A stretch of 64,000 nucleotides of DNA from the NCBI RefSeq assembly GCF_001908185.1, contig NZ_LGHM01000080.1, forward strand, positions 1-64,000, in the 5' to 3' direction. The notes below the pieces were generated by a model that worked only from the letters and a program-made list of their open reading frames with translations, was not told where the DNA came from and searched no databases. This document shows, piece after piece, positions 17,412-25,331 of this stretch (positions within the stretch are counted from its first letter, which is position 1; each line of letters begins with the position of its first letter). The stretch is from Bradyrhizobium sp. AS23.2 (GTDB taxonomy: Bacteria; Pseudomonadota; Alphaproteobacteria; Rhizobiales; Xanthobacteraceae). The translations under genes were made by a program, and so were the position numbers.

Positions 17412-18320
17412 CTACAACGTCGCCGCCACTTCCGCCGCCGTCGGCATCGATGGACCCGCGCCCATCCGCTGTACGCTGATCGAGGCGGCGGCGTTGGCGA
17501 AGGTGAGCGCGGCGCGCAAGGCTGCGCCGCCAGCCAGTTGCGCGGCGAGCGCGCCGACGAAGCAATCGCCCGCGCCAGTGGTGTCGACCGCCTTCACCAC
17601 ACGGCCGGGTACCGAAAGCTCCTCGCGGCCGGCGAGCGCGAGCACGCCGCGTTTGCCGAGCGTGACGCAGATGGTCTGGTCCTCGCGCGCCTGAAGCTGC
17701 CGCGCGACATCGATGATCCGCTCCGCGGTATCGCCCTCGGAGAGCTCGGCGCCGGCGAGGAGGCCGAGCTCGGTCTCGTTCAGCACGAGGATGTCGACGA
17801 GCGCGAGCAGCTCGCTGGACATTGTCTGCGCCGGCGCCGGGTTGAGCAGCGTGGTGGTGCCGGCCGCACGGGCCCGCTGGAAGAACGCTGCGATCGTCGG
17901 CAGCGGAATCTCGAACTGGCTGACGGCGACATCGCCCTTCGCCAGCGGCGCATCCGCGACGTCATCAGCGCTGACCAGCGCATTGCTGCCGGGAATGACG
18001 ACGATCGTGTTGTCCGCCTCCGCCACCGTGATGATGGCGGTGCCGGTATGCGCCTCGGCCGTCTCGCGGATAGAGCCGAGATCGATGCCCTGATTGCCGA
18101 GGAACGCCCTCAGCTCAGCCCCGAATGAATCCTTGCCCAGCCGCCCGATCAGCGTGGTCTCGGCACCGAGCCGCGACGCGGCGACCGCCTGGTTCGCACC
18201 CTTGCCGCCCGGAAAATACAGCACCTGCCGGCCGGCGACGGTCTCGCCGACTTTGGGATGGCGATCGGCCGTCGCCACCACGTCCATGTTGATGCTGCCG
18301 GCGACGAAGACGCGCCCCAT
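17412..18320 (-). CDS. rbsK: Ribokinase (PfkB family)
   Basis: A protein of 302 residues. It starts GRVFVAGSINMDVVATAD, followed by the first PfkB signature FPGGKGANQAVAASRLG (about residues 35-50), and carries the second signature VDTTGAGDCFVGALAA (about 245-260) with the catalytic Asp. The NMD and GGKGANQA motifs favour ribokinase proper: ribose plus ATP to ribose-5-phosphate, in the cytoplasm. It lies 33 bp downstream of another PfkB kinase in the same direction and is likely co-transcribed. No ribose transporter is nearby. Confidence 0.85.
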   Translation of the reverse strand: MGRVFVAGSINMDVVATADRHPKVGETVAGRQVLYFPGGKGANQAVAASRLGAETTLIGRLGKDSFGAELRAFLGNQGIDLGSIRETAEAHTGTAIITVAEADNTIVVIPGSNALVSADDVADAPLAKGDVAVSQFEIPLPTIAAFFQRARAAGTTTLLNPAPAQTMSSELLALVDILVLNETELGLLAGAELSEGDTAERIIDVARQLQAREDQTICVTLGKRGVLALAGREELSVPGRVVKAVDTTGAGDCFVGALAAQLAGGAALRAALTFANAAASISVQRMGAGPSMPTAAEVAATL

Positions 18321-18353
18321 GAAACCCTCTGCGAAGTCACACCCTTACGAAGT

Positions 18354-19247
18354 CTACACTCTGACTTCGAACTCGTGCCTGACTTTGGCGATGTCGACAA
18401 GGGTCGGCAGGCCGGCCTCGTTGCCGAGGCGCTGGATCTTGAAGGTCGAGGCGGCGCGGGCGAAGTCGAAATGCTCGCGCCAGCTTTTGCCGGGATGGGC
18501 GAGGTAGGAATAGACATAGGCGCCGTGGAAGACGTCGCCGGCGCCGTTGGTGTCGATCACGCGCTCGCGCGGGATCGGCATCGCCGGCATGATCTCGACC
18601 GCTCCGGTCTCGTTGTACCAGAGCAGGCCCTTCTCACCCATGGTGACGCCGCCGATCTTGCAGCCGCGGCCCTTGAGATAGTCCAGCATCTTCTCCGGCG
18701 TCAGGTCCATCTGCTCGCACAGCCGTTCGGCGACGATCGCGACGTCGATGAATTCCAGGAGTTCATGCGTGTTGGTGCGCAGGCCACCACCGTCGAGCGA
18801 GGTCAGGATGCCGGCCTCGCGGCAGACCTTTGCATAGTGGATCGCGGCGTCCGGCTGGTGGCCGTCGACATGCAGCGCGCGGCAGCCGCCGAGATTGAGC
18901 ATCGGGAACGGATGGATGTGCTCGTCGTCGCGGCAGCGTACGATGGCGCGCTTGCCGTCCTTGGGCATGATGAAGGACAGCGAAGACTGGTTCACCTTCC
19001 GCCCGTGCAGCGAGATCGCGTATTTCGCGCACATGTCCTGGAACATGCGTCCCAGCCAGTCATTGGCTGCCGTGGCGATGAGATCGGGCACGATACCGAG
19101 CTTGGCGCAGCAGAACGCCGCCGTGACCGCATTGCCGCCGAAGGAGACCGCGTAGTCCTTTGCCACGTGCTTTTCGTCGCCGGTCGGCATCTGGTCGGTG
19201 ATGAAGACGACGTCGATATAGGTCTGTCCGATAAAGAGGGCCTGCAT
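18354..19247 (-). CDS. PfkB-family carbohydrate kinase of unknown substrate
   Basis: A protein of 297 residues starting MQALFIGQTYIDVVFITDQM. It has the glycine-rich substrate motif SFGGNAVTAAFCCAKLG and the ATP/catalytic motif IDTNGAGDVFHGAYVYS (about residue 245). The first motif differs from ribokinase (no GKGANQ), so the substrate differs; sugar, nucleoside or sulfo-sugar kinases are all possible. It is the first gene of a two-kinase run and is divergent from the VOC protein gene. Confidence 0.82.
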   Translation of the reverse strand: MQALFIGQTYIDVVFITDQMPTGDEKHVAKDYAVSFGGNAVTAAFCCAKLGIVPDLIATAANDWLGRMFQDMCAKYAISLHGRKVNQSSLSFIMPKDGKRAIVRCRDDEHIHPFPMLNLGGCRALHVDGHQPDAAIHYAKVCREAGILTSLDGGGLRTNTHELLEFIDVAIVAERLCEQMDLTPEKMLDYLKGRGCKIGGVTMGEKGLLWYNETGAVEIMPAMPIPRERVIDTNGAGDVFHGAYVYSYLAHPGKSWREHFDFARAASTFKIQRLGNEAGLPTLVDIAKVRHEFEVRV

Positions 19248-19456
19248 TGGTTGTCCGTGATGCGCTGGGTGGTCCCGGCCGGCGGGCTTACTCTAGCACC
19301 GGTTCCGCTCCGGGGACGCTGAAATTATTCGCAAAACTGCCGCCGGGGCGCTTGAGGTCAGCATGGTGCCGGAATACGACCATCACCGGCCAATGCCAAG
19401 CCCGGACAAACGCCGTCTTTCGGTCCATTGTTCCAGGTCGATCAAATGGGGGAAAT

Positions 19457-20305
19457 ATGATCACCGGCCTCGATCACGTCGTCGCTCTGGTCAAGGATAT
19501 CGGTGCGGCCAAGGCGGCCTATCAGACGCTGCTTGGGCGCGCGCCTGCCTGGCAGAATTCCGGCGAAGGCGCCGACCGCGTGCTGTTCACGCTCGAAAAC
19601 ATGTCGATCGAACTGATGGCGCCGAGCGGCTCCGGCGTGACCGCGGACCGCATGCGCGCGCTGCTCGACGACCATGAAGGTGTGCTCGCCAGCCTGTGCT
19701 TTCGTGTCGCAGACATGAGCAAGATGCACCGGCGTCTGGAGCGGGTGGCGCTCAAGCCGGATGGTGTCGCCGAGGTCGAAAGCAGCGACGTCGAGAGCGG
19801 TGCGGTTCTGCACTGGAAGCGCACGCGCGCCGCCACCGAACTCACCCGCGGCGTGCGCATGTTCTTCCTCGAGCTCGCCAGGGAGCGGCCACTGTCGGCC
19901 GTGACCGACGCCGCGCCGATCGACGGGCTCGACCACGTCGTGATCACCACCGAGGATTCCGACCGCGCCGCCGCGCTCTATGGCGCGCGGCTCGGGCTCG
20001 ACCTGGCGCTCGACCGCTCGCACCAGGATTGGGGCCAGCTGATGTTCTTCCGTTGCGGCGACCTCATCGTCGAGGTGGTGCGCCGGCCGGTGGCGGGTGG
20101 CGATTCCAGCCATGACCGCCTCTGGGGCCTGAGCTGGCGGGTGGCCGATATCGACGCCACGCGCGCCCGCCTGATCGCCGCCGGCCTCGACGTCACCGAG
20201 GTGCGTAACGGCCGCAAGCCGGGCACGCGGATCATGACCGTGCGGAGCGGGACGTGCGGCATCCAGACCGTGCTGCTGGAGCGCTCGCCGAAGCCGGTGG
20301 ATTGA
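19457..20305 (+). CDS. VOC-superfamily protein with two domains
   Basis: A protein of 282 residues starting MITGLDHVVALVKDIGAAKA at ATG 19457 (GGGGGAAAT upstream). Two VOC modules are visible, the first at about residues 1-120 and the second at about 155-280, starting IDGLDHVVITTEDSDRAAAL. Each starts with LDHVV, whose His is usually a metal ligand. VOC proteins include glyoxalases, extradiol dioxygenases and resistance proteins; no specific reaction can be assigned. A longer upstream frame lacks domain content. A TetR gene follows after a repeat. Confidence 0.8.
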   Translation: MITGLDHVVALVKDIGAAKAAYQTLLGRAPAWQNSGEGADRVLFTLENMSIELMAPSGSGVTADRMRALLDDHEGVLASLCFRVADMSKMHRRLERVALKPDGVAEVESSDVESGAVLHWKRTRAATELTRGVRMFFLELARERPLSAVTDAAPIDGLDHVVITTEDSDRAAALYGARLGLDLALDRSHQDWGQLMFFRCGDLIVEVVRRPVAGGDSSHDRLWGLSWRVADIDATRARLIAAGLDVTEVRNGRKPGTRIMTVRSGTCGIQTVLLERSPKPVD

Positions 20306-20312
20306 AGGGGGC

Positions 20313-20440
20313 ATTCCGGGGCGTCGCGCAGCGAGGAGCCCGGAATCCATTCGTCCACGCGTCTTGCCGCGCGATGGATTCTCAGGTGCGCAATTGCGCA
20401 CCGTAGCTCGCGCCCAAAAGGGCGCGCCCCGGAATGACGG
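20313..20440. repeat. Palindromic intergenic repeat (ATTCCGGGG ... CCCCGGAAT type)
   Basis: The element opens with ATTCCGGGGC and closes with GCCCCGGAATGACGG. It has inner complementary pieces such as GGTGCGCAATTGCGCACC and GCGCCCAAAAGGGCGC. It fills the gap between the VOC and TetR genes and shares its outer arms with the element at 24368-24449. Confidence 0.75.
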
Positions 20441-20504
20441 AAACATGTGGCATCGACGCGGAGGCGCTTCATCCTTCATTCTCAAACGCCCGCCCGCGTG
20501 TTAC

Positions 20505-21245
20505 ATGCGTCGTGAGAGCACCCAGCGAGCAACCGGTTTGGCGAAGGCAAAGCAAAATCTGAAGTGGCAGCGCGATCCCGAGGGGATGCGGCTGCGCATT
20601 CTCGAAGCCGCCAAGCAGGAGTTCTCGGCCCATGGGCTCGCCGGCGCGCGCGTCGACCGCATCGCGGCCAAGGCCGGCGCCAACAAGCGCATGCTATACT
20701 ATCACGTCGGCAACAAGGACGAGCTCTACCTCGCGGTGCTCGAAGGCGCCTATGACAAGATCCGCAGCGAAGAGCGGGGGCTCGATCTCGAACATCTCGA
20801 TCCGCCCGAGGCCATCCGGCGGCTGATCGAGTTCACCTGGAACTACTTTCTCCGCAACCCGGAATTCCTGTCGCTGCTTCAGACCGAGAACCTTGCGCGC
20901 GCAAAGCATCTGAAGCGCTCGACCAAGGTCAAGTCGATGCACTCGCCCTTCGTCGAGATGATTCGAACAGTGGTCCGGCGCGGCGTCGACAGTGGCGATT
21001 TCCAGGTCGCCGTCGATCCCGTGCAGCTCTACATCTCTATCGCGGCGCTCAGCTTCTTCTATCTCTCCAACTCGGCGACGCTCAGCGTGATCTTCGGCCG
21101 CGACCTGCTCGCCAAGGACGCCAAGGACGAGCGGCTGGCACACATGGTCGGCCTCGTGGTGGCCGCGCTGACAGGGCGGTCCGCCGCGCTGTTCGAGATC
21201 GCCAAGGCGCCGAAGTCGCGCGCTGCCGTGGCGCAGACGGTTTAG
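20505..21245 (+). CDS. TetR-family transcriptional regulator
   Basis: About 246 residues from ATG 20505. The HTH region is RLRILEAAKQEFSAHGLAGA, then VDRIAAKAGANKRMLYYHVG and NKDELYLAVLEGAYDKIRS. The C-terminal domain contains EFTWNYFLRNPEFLSLLQTENLARAKHLK, a pattern common in TetR regulators of catabolic genes. A longer frame upstream runs through the repeat and is not credible. It could regulate the divergent or downstream catabolic operons, including the operon at 22423, but no operator was found. Confidence 0.85.
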   Translation: MRRESTQRATGLAKAKQNLKWQRDPEGMRLRILEAAKQEFSAHGLAGARVDRIAAKAGANKRMLYYHVGNKDELYLAVLEGAYDKIRSEERGLDLEHLDPPEAIRRLIEFTWNYFLRNPEFLSLLQTENLARAKHLKRSTKVKSMHSPFVEMIRTVVRRGVDSGDFQVAVDPVQLYISIAALSFFYLSNSATLSVIFGRDLLAKDAKDERLAHMVGLVVAALTGRSAALFEIAKAPKSRAAVAQTV

Positions 21246-21280
21246 TTGCGCAGTCCTGCAGGTGTGTCCGCACCCTCAGC

Positions 21281-21384
21281 TGTCATCGCCCGACTTGATC
21301 GGGCGATCCAGTATTCCAGAGGCAGCAGCGGGATGCGGAGAAGGCGCGGCGTACTGGATTCCCCGCTTTCGCGGGGAATGACAC
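21281..21384. repeat. Palindromic intergenic repeat
   Basis: It opens TGTCATCGCCCGACTTGATC and closes CCCCGCTTTCGCGGGGAATGACA. Inner hairpins are ATCGCCCGACTTGATCGGGCGAT and CCCCGCTTTCGCGGGG, and the pair GTATTCCAG / TACTGGATT is partly complementary. This form is common between Bradyrhizobium genes. It is placed 35 bp after the TetR stop. Confidence 0.75.
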
Positions 21385-21514
21385 TGAAGATGATGCGCGA
21401 CTGTTCCGTCTCCCCATGCTGGCTACAAGGCTACAAGCCCTTGCGGTGCCCGACGGGCAAAACACGCCATAACCGGGTCAATCGGTGGGCGTCAAAATAT
21501 TCTACTTTCCAGAA

Positions 21515-22077
21515 ATTTCGGTTTATCGTATAGCGTGCCCATCCTGGCCCACGAAAGGGGCGGATCGCGAGTCGTCACGGACTGCGGGCCGGGCTGCGGT
21601 GGACGCGGGCAGCGTCGGCGCGGATGCAGGGTGCAGGGCGGGGCAGTGGATTGAGCCGAACCCGTGAGCCCCCGGCAAGCCGTGTTCGATGAACGGCGCT
21701 GACGCGTACGGCGAAACCGTGTGGTCCTGGCCGTCGTTGCTACGGCCAAGCCGAGCGGAGGTGCATCGATCCAACCGGACCTCGATGCACCGTCAATCCG
21801 TGAGGCGACGGAGGCAAAGGGAATTCGTCTCCGGGGAGAGCGCGCATAAGCCGTCAAACCACTGCGCAGGGAAGGCCGGGTTTCGGCTGCCCTGTGTCTC
21901 CCCTGTGCGTTGCGTGCGCATCTGTTCAGCACGGGGGGTTTTGCGGGTGCCAGCCGGCGCCCGACCTTCCCTGCGCCCTTTCTGTCGAGATAGGGCCAAG
22001 CGAGAAGCAAAGCTCGGGCAAATGCGCCGCGAGAACGCGGAGGTGTGTCTGCGAGGGGGGAATTGCGCCTGCGAGTG
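21515..22077. repeat. Non-coding block, probably a dispersed Bradyrhizobium intergenic repeat
   Basis: About 560 bp contain open frames on both strands, for example one with MNGADAYGETVWSW. All have Arg/Pro/Ser-rich, low-complexity content and no domain. Equivalent sequence recurs, as far as I remember, at many Bradyrhizobium loci, where spurious hypothetical proteins are sometimes called. I treat it as a repeat with no protein gene; function unknown. Confidence 0.45.
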
Positions 22078-22116
22078 AGGTGCGAATTGATCGAACTATG
22101 CTGTTGCCGCAAGCTC

Positions 22117-22196
22117 CGTCATTGCGAGCGCAGCGAAGCAATCCAGGCTGGCTCTGCGGAAAGGCTCTGGATTGCTTCGCTGCGCTCGCAATGACG
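22117..22196. repeat. 80-bp element with perfect 30-bp inverted arms
   Basis: Arm 22117-22146 begins CGTCATTGCGAGCGCAGCGA, and arm 22167-22196 is its exact reverse complement ending CGCTCGCAATGACG. A 20-bp loop lies between. The transcript would form a very stable hairpin in either direction. A related but imperfect copy lies at 27911-27996. Confidence 0.9.
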
Positions 22197-22225
22197 AGGT
22201 GGGGACAGACGTGCGCCACGTCTCG

Positions 22226-22293
22226 CTCTCGTGCCCCGGATGCAGCGCAGCGCTTCTTCAGCGGTGCGCTGCAGCGCGTCCGGGACACGAGAG
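22226..22293. repeat. Palindromic intergenic repeat (CTCTCGTGCCCCGGA type)
   Basis: The arms CTCTCGTGCCCCGGATGCAG and CTGCAGCGCGTCCGGGACAC...GAGAG are imperfectly complementary. A similar cluster of CCGG / GCGCTGCGC motifs occurs at 51735-51865. It lies 30 bp after the 80-bp element, so two repeats are stacked upstream of the ABC operon. Confidence 0.7.
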
Positions 22294-22358
22294 GAGGTGT
22301 GTGCCGGACCCTCACCCAAAGGTCCGGGAACCGGCGCAAAACGTCACAGGGAAAGCGC

Positions 22359-22387
22359 TGGACAGTATTTATCCAACGGGTTAATTA
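22359..22387 (+). promoter_or_regulatory. Candidate sigma-70-type promoter of the ABC/catabolic operon
   Basis: TGGACA at 22359-22364 and TAATTA at 22382-22387 are separated by 17 bp. This is the first good match between the repeat block and the GTG start at 22423, leaving a leader of about 30 nt. Confidence 0.45.
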
Positions 22388-22422
22388 CTCCTCCGAACGA
22401 CGAAGAATGCCGGGAGTGAGAC

Positions 22423-23232
22423 GTGGCCGAGCCGAAGCCGCAAGGTGCGGTGTCCAAGATACTGAATGCGGCCTGGGTGCGGCCGTTATTGTTCCTGGTC
22501 TTCATCGTGGTCGCCTGGGATCTTTCGATCCGGCTGTTCAAGATCCCCGCCTACCAGATCCCGGCGCCGGCCGATGTCGTCGCGGTGCTGCGCACCGACT
22601 GGCCGGAACTGCTGCGCCAGTCCTGGCCGACCACCTATGCAACCGTGTGCGGCTTCCTGCTCTCCGCGCTGTTCGGCATTCCCGTGGCGATGCTGATCGC
22701 GGGCTCCAAGACGGTGGAGAGCTACGTCTATCCGCTGCTGGTGTTCTCCCAATCCGTGCCCAAGATCGCGATCGCGCCGCTGTTCGTGGTGTGGTTCGGC
22801 TTCGGCATCATTCCAAAGGTCATCTCCGCCTTCCTGCTCGGCTTTTTCCCGGTGGTCGTCTCCGCCGTGCAAGGCTTCAAATCGGTCGATCCTGACATGG
22901 TCGATCTCGCCCGCGCGATGCAGGGAAGCCGCTTCCAGGTCTTCCGCGCGGTGAACTTGCCGCATGCCCTTCCGGCGATCTTCTCCGGGCTCAAGGTGTC
23001 GGTGACGTTGGCCGTGGTCGGCGCTGTCGTCGGCGAGTTCGTTGGCTCCAATTCCGGCATCGGCTACGTCATGCAGCGCTCGATCGGAACCTTCGACCTG
23101 CCGACGATGTTCGCAGCCCTCGTGATCCTGGCGCTGCTCGGCGTGATCCTGTTCTGGATCGTGGACCGGATCGAGAAGCTGGTCATTCCCTGGCATGTTA
23201 GCCAGCGCGAAGACGTCATTTTCGCCTCTTAG
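22423..23232 (+). CDS. ABC transporter permease (NitT/TauT family)
   Basis: A protein of 269 residues starting at GTG 22423. It has about six membrane helices and the cytoplasmic loop AVQGFKSVDPDMVDLARAMQ...GSRFQVFRAVNLPHALP, the EAA-type coupling motif that docks the ATPase. The fold matches SsuC/TauC/ThiX permeases, which carry sulfonates, nitrate or pyrimidines. It is the first gene of a likely operon to 30067. The transporter genes are ordered permease, binding protein, ATPase. Confidence 0.9.
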   Translation: MAEPKPQGAVSKILNAAWVRPLLFLVFIVVAWDLSIRLFKIPAYQIPAPADVVAVLRTDWPELLRQSWPTTYATVCGFLLSALFGIPVAMLIAGSKTVESYVYPLLVFSQSVPKIAIAPLFVVWFGFGIIPKVISAFLLGFFPVVVSAVQGFKSVDPDMVDLARAMQGSRFQVFRAVNLPHALPAIFSGLKVSVTLAVVGAVVGEFVGSNSGIGYVMQRSIGTFDLPTMFAALVILALLGVILFWIVDRIEKLVIPWHVSQREDVIFAS

Positions 23233-23233
23233 G

Positions 23234-23299
23234 GCATGATCCGGACCCGGAGGGCCGCGTTAGCGCAAAGTGTGCAGCGGTTTTCCGATAAGATCATGC
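23234..23299. repeat. GCATGATC ... GATCATGC palindromic repeat
   Basis: The element starts 2 bp after the permease stop. It has outer arms GCATGATC / GATCATGC and an interior GCAAAGTGTGCAGCGGTTTTC typical of a widespread alphaproteobacterial intergenic repeat. It separates permease and binding-protein genes inside the operon. Confidence 0.75.
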
Positions 23300-23363
23300 T
23301 CAAACAATAACTAAAGCAACGAACGGCCACCAACGGCCGAAACAACAAGGGCAAGGGAGACTG

Positions 23364-24359
23364 ATGATGAAGCGATTGATTGGGGCTGTCTCGGTGGCGC
23401 TGTTGGTATTCGCGGCCATGCCGGCGCAGGCAGCCGACAAGGTCGTGCTGATGCTCAACTGGTACGTCTATGGCGAGCACGCGCCGTTCTATTACGGCAA
23501 GGCCAAAGGCATCTACGCGGCCGAGGGCATCGACCTCGAGATCCAGGAAGGCCGCGGCTCCGCAGCGACCACGCAGGCCGTCGCCGCCAAGACCGCCGAT
23601 TTCGGCTATGTCGACGTTCCCACCATGATGCGCGCGGCGATCAAGGGCGCGCCCGTGATCGCGACCGGCGTGCTGCTCCAGACCAGCCCGATGTCCGCCA
23701 TGGGCTTTGTCGACAAGAACATCAAGAAGCCCGAGGACATCAAGGGCAAGACGGTGGCGATCACGCCGGCCGATTCCATGACCCAGATCTGGCCGTTGTT
23801 CCTGAAGAAGACGGGCCTGAAAGAGAGTGACTTCCACACGGTTGCCGGCGACGGCCAGACCAAGCTCAATGCCGTCATCAACGGCCAGGCCGATCTGCTG
23901 CTCGGCTACGTCATGGACCAGTCGATGAAGATCAAGGACGCCACCGGCAAGGACGTCTATCCGATCAAGTTCGCCGACTACGGCATCAACATGGTCTCCT
24001 CGGGAATCATCGCCAACTCCGACTATGTGAAGGCCAACGCAGATCTCGTCCGCCGCTTCATGTCGGCGACGACCAAGGCGGTCGAGGCCGCCGAAAAGGA
24101 GCCGAAGGCCGCGGCGCAGTCGATCCTCGATGCCAACCCGAAGGGCGGCAAGATCGACACGCTGACGCAGGGCTTTGAGCTGACCATTCCGCTCTACCGG
24201 ACGCCCGAGACCAAGACCAAGCGGCCGTTCCAGGTCACCGACCAGAACATGACGGACTCGGTCAATCTGATGGTCGAATATGGCGGGTTAGATGCCAAGG
24301 CCAAGGAGAACCCGAAGGCCTTCTACACCAACGACTATCTGCCGAAGAGCGGCTCGTGA
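23364..24359 (+). CDS. ABC transporter substrate-binding protein (NMT1/THI5-like)
   Basis: A protein of 331 residues with a Sec signal peptide (MKRLIGAVSVALLVFAAMPAQAA). The mature start LMLNWYVYGEHAPFYYGKAK, then GIYAAEGIDLEIQEGRGS, matches the NMT1/ThiY-like fold of periplasmic proteins for pyrimidines, sulfonates or nitrate. TADFGYVDVPTMMRA and GKTVAITPADSM are further family positions. The ligand cannot be read from these residues. The start follows AAGGGAGA. It works with the permease upstream and the ATPase downstream. Confidence 0.9.
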   Translation: MMKRLIGAVSVALLVFAAMPAQAADKVVLMLNWYVYGEHAPFYYGKAKGIYAAEGIDLEIQEGRGSAATTQAVAAKTADFGYVDVPTMMRAAIKGAPVIATGVLLQTSPMSAMGFVDKNIKKPEDIKGKTVAITPADSMTQIWPLFLKKTGLKESDFHTVAGDGQTKLNAVINGQADLLLGYVMDQSMKIKDATGKDVYPIKFADYGINMVSSGIIANSDYVKANADLVRRFMSATTKAVEAAEKEPKAAAQSILDANPKGGKIDTLTQGFELTIPLYRTPETKTKRPFQVTDQNMTDSVNLMVEYGGLDAKAKENPKAFYTNDYLPKSGS

Positions 24360-24367
24360 AACAAGTA

Positions 24368-24449
24368 CCGTCATTCCGGGATGGTCCGGAGGACCAGACC
24401 CGGAATCTCGAGATTCCGGGTTCGCCCTTTGGGCGCCCCGGAATGACGG
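24368..24449. repeat. Palindromic repeat between binding-protein and ATPase genes
   Basis: The outer arms CCGTCATTCCGGG and CGGAATGACGG frame an inner palindrome CCCGGAATCTCGAGATTCCGGG, followed by GCCCTTTGGGC. It is related to the element at 20313-20440 and lies within the operon. Confidence 0.8.
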
Positions 24450-24477
24450 TTCATAATCGCCGAGTGGACTTGATTAG

Positions 24478-25326
24478 ATGACCCCAGCAACGAAGGTGGT
24501 AGGTGACGTGCAGCCGGCCGCGCATCTGAGACTGGTGAGCGACCGGGCTGGTGGCGATGCGTCAGGCATCACGCTGTCCGGCGTGTCGAAGACCTACCGG
24601 ACGCGCGACGGCGATGTGCCGTCGCTGCGGCCGATCGACTTCCATATCAACGACGGCGAGTTCTTTGTCGTGGTTGGCCCGTCCGGTTGCGGCAAGTCCA
24701 CGCTGCTCAAACTGATCTCGGGCTTGCTGCCGCCGACCACCGGCGAGGTGCTGGTCGAGGGCGAGAAGGTGACGAAGCCGCATGGCAATGTCGGCATCGT
24801 GTTCCAGAACGCGCTGCTGCTGCCATGGCGCAACATCCTCTCCAACGTCATGCTGCCGATCGACATGAAGCGGCTGCCGCGACAAGAGTATCTCGATCGC
24901 GCGAAGGCGCTGCTGAGGCTTGTCGGGCTGGAAGGGTTCGAGAAGAAACTGCCCTGGCAGCTCTCCGGCGGCATGCAGCAGCGGGCGTCGATCTGCCGCG
25001 CGCTGGTACATGATCCCAGGATCATGCTGATGGACGAGCCGTTCGGCGCGCTCGATGCGCTGACGCGCGAGCGCATGAATGTCGAGCTGATGCGAATCCA
25101 GCGCGAGACGAAGAAGACGGTGCTCCTGATCACGCACTCGATTCCGGAGGCCGTGTTCCTCGCTGACCGCGTGCTGGTCATGACCGAGCGGCCCGGCGCG
25201 GTCGCTGCGATCTACGATGTGCCGCTGCCGCGCCCGCGTTCGCTCGACGTGATGGCCGACCCTGTTTTCACCGAGCTCGTGCAGCGCATCCGCAAGCATT
25301 TCTTTTCGCAAGGTGCACTGGACTAA
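24478..25326 (+). CDS. ABC transporter ATP-binding protein (NitT/TauT family)
   Basis: A protein of 282 residues. Walker A is VGPSGCGKSTLL (about residue 70), the Q-loop lies at VFQNALLLPWRN, the signature is LSGGMQQRASICRAL, Walker B is IMLMDEPFGALD and the switch His is in LLITHSIPEAVFLAD. SsuB/TauB/ThiZ-type ATPases share the PWRN and HSIPEA sequences. It powers the importer formed with the two genes upstream. An N-terminal extension of about 25 residues precedes the domain. Confidence 0.93.
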   Translation: MTPATKVVGDVQPAAHLRLVSDRAGGDASGITLSGVSKTYRTRDGDVPSLRPIDFHINDGEFFVVVGPSGCGKSTLLKLISGLLPPTTGEVLVEGEKVTKPHGNVGIVFQNALLLPWRNILSNVMLPIDMKRLPRQEYLDRAKALLRLVGLEGFEKKLPWQLSGGMQQRASICRALVHDPRIMLMDEPFGALDALTRERMNVELMRIQRETKKTVLLITHSIPEAVFLADRVLVMTERPGAVAAIYDVPLPRPRSLDVMADPVFTELVQRIRKHFFSQGALD

Positions 25327-25331
25327 CGATC

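Noticed and set aside
21689-22078. 129-residue frame beginning MNGADAYGE as a protein gene
   Set aside because: Composition is dominated by Arg/Ser/Cys, there is no ribosome site, and overlapping frames on the other strand are equally open. It fits a non-coding repeat better.
22117-22293. Stacked repeats as a CRISPR array
   Set aside because: The units are palindromic, differ in sequence and are not evenly spaced; no cas gene is present.
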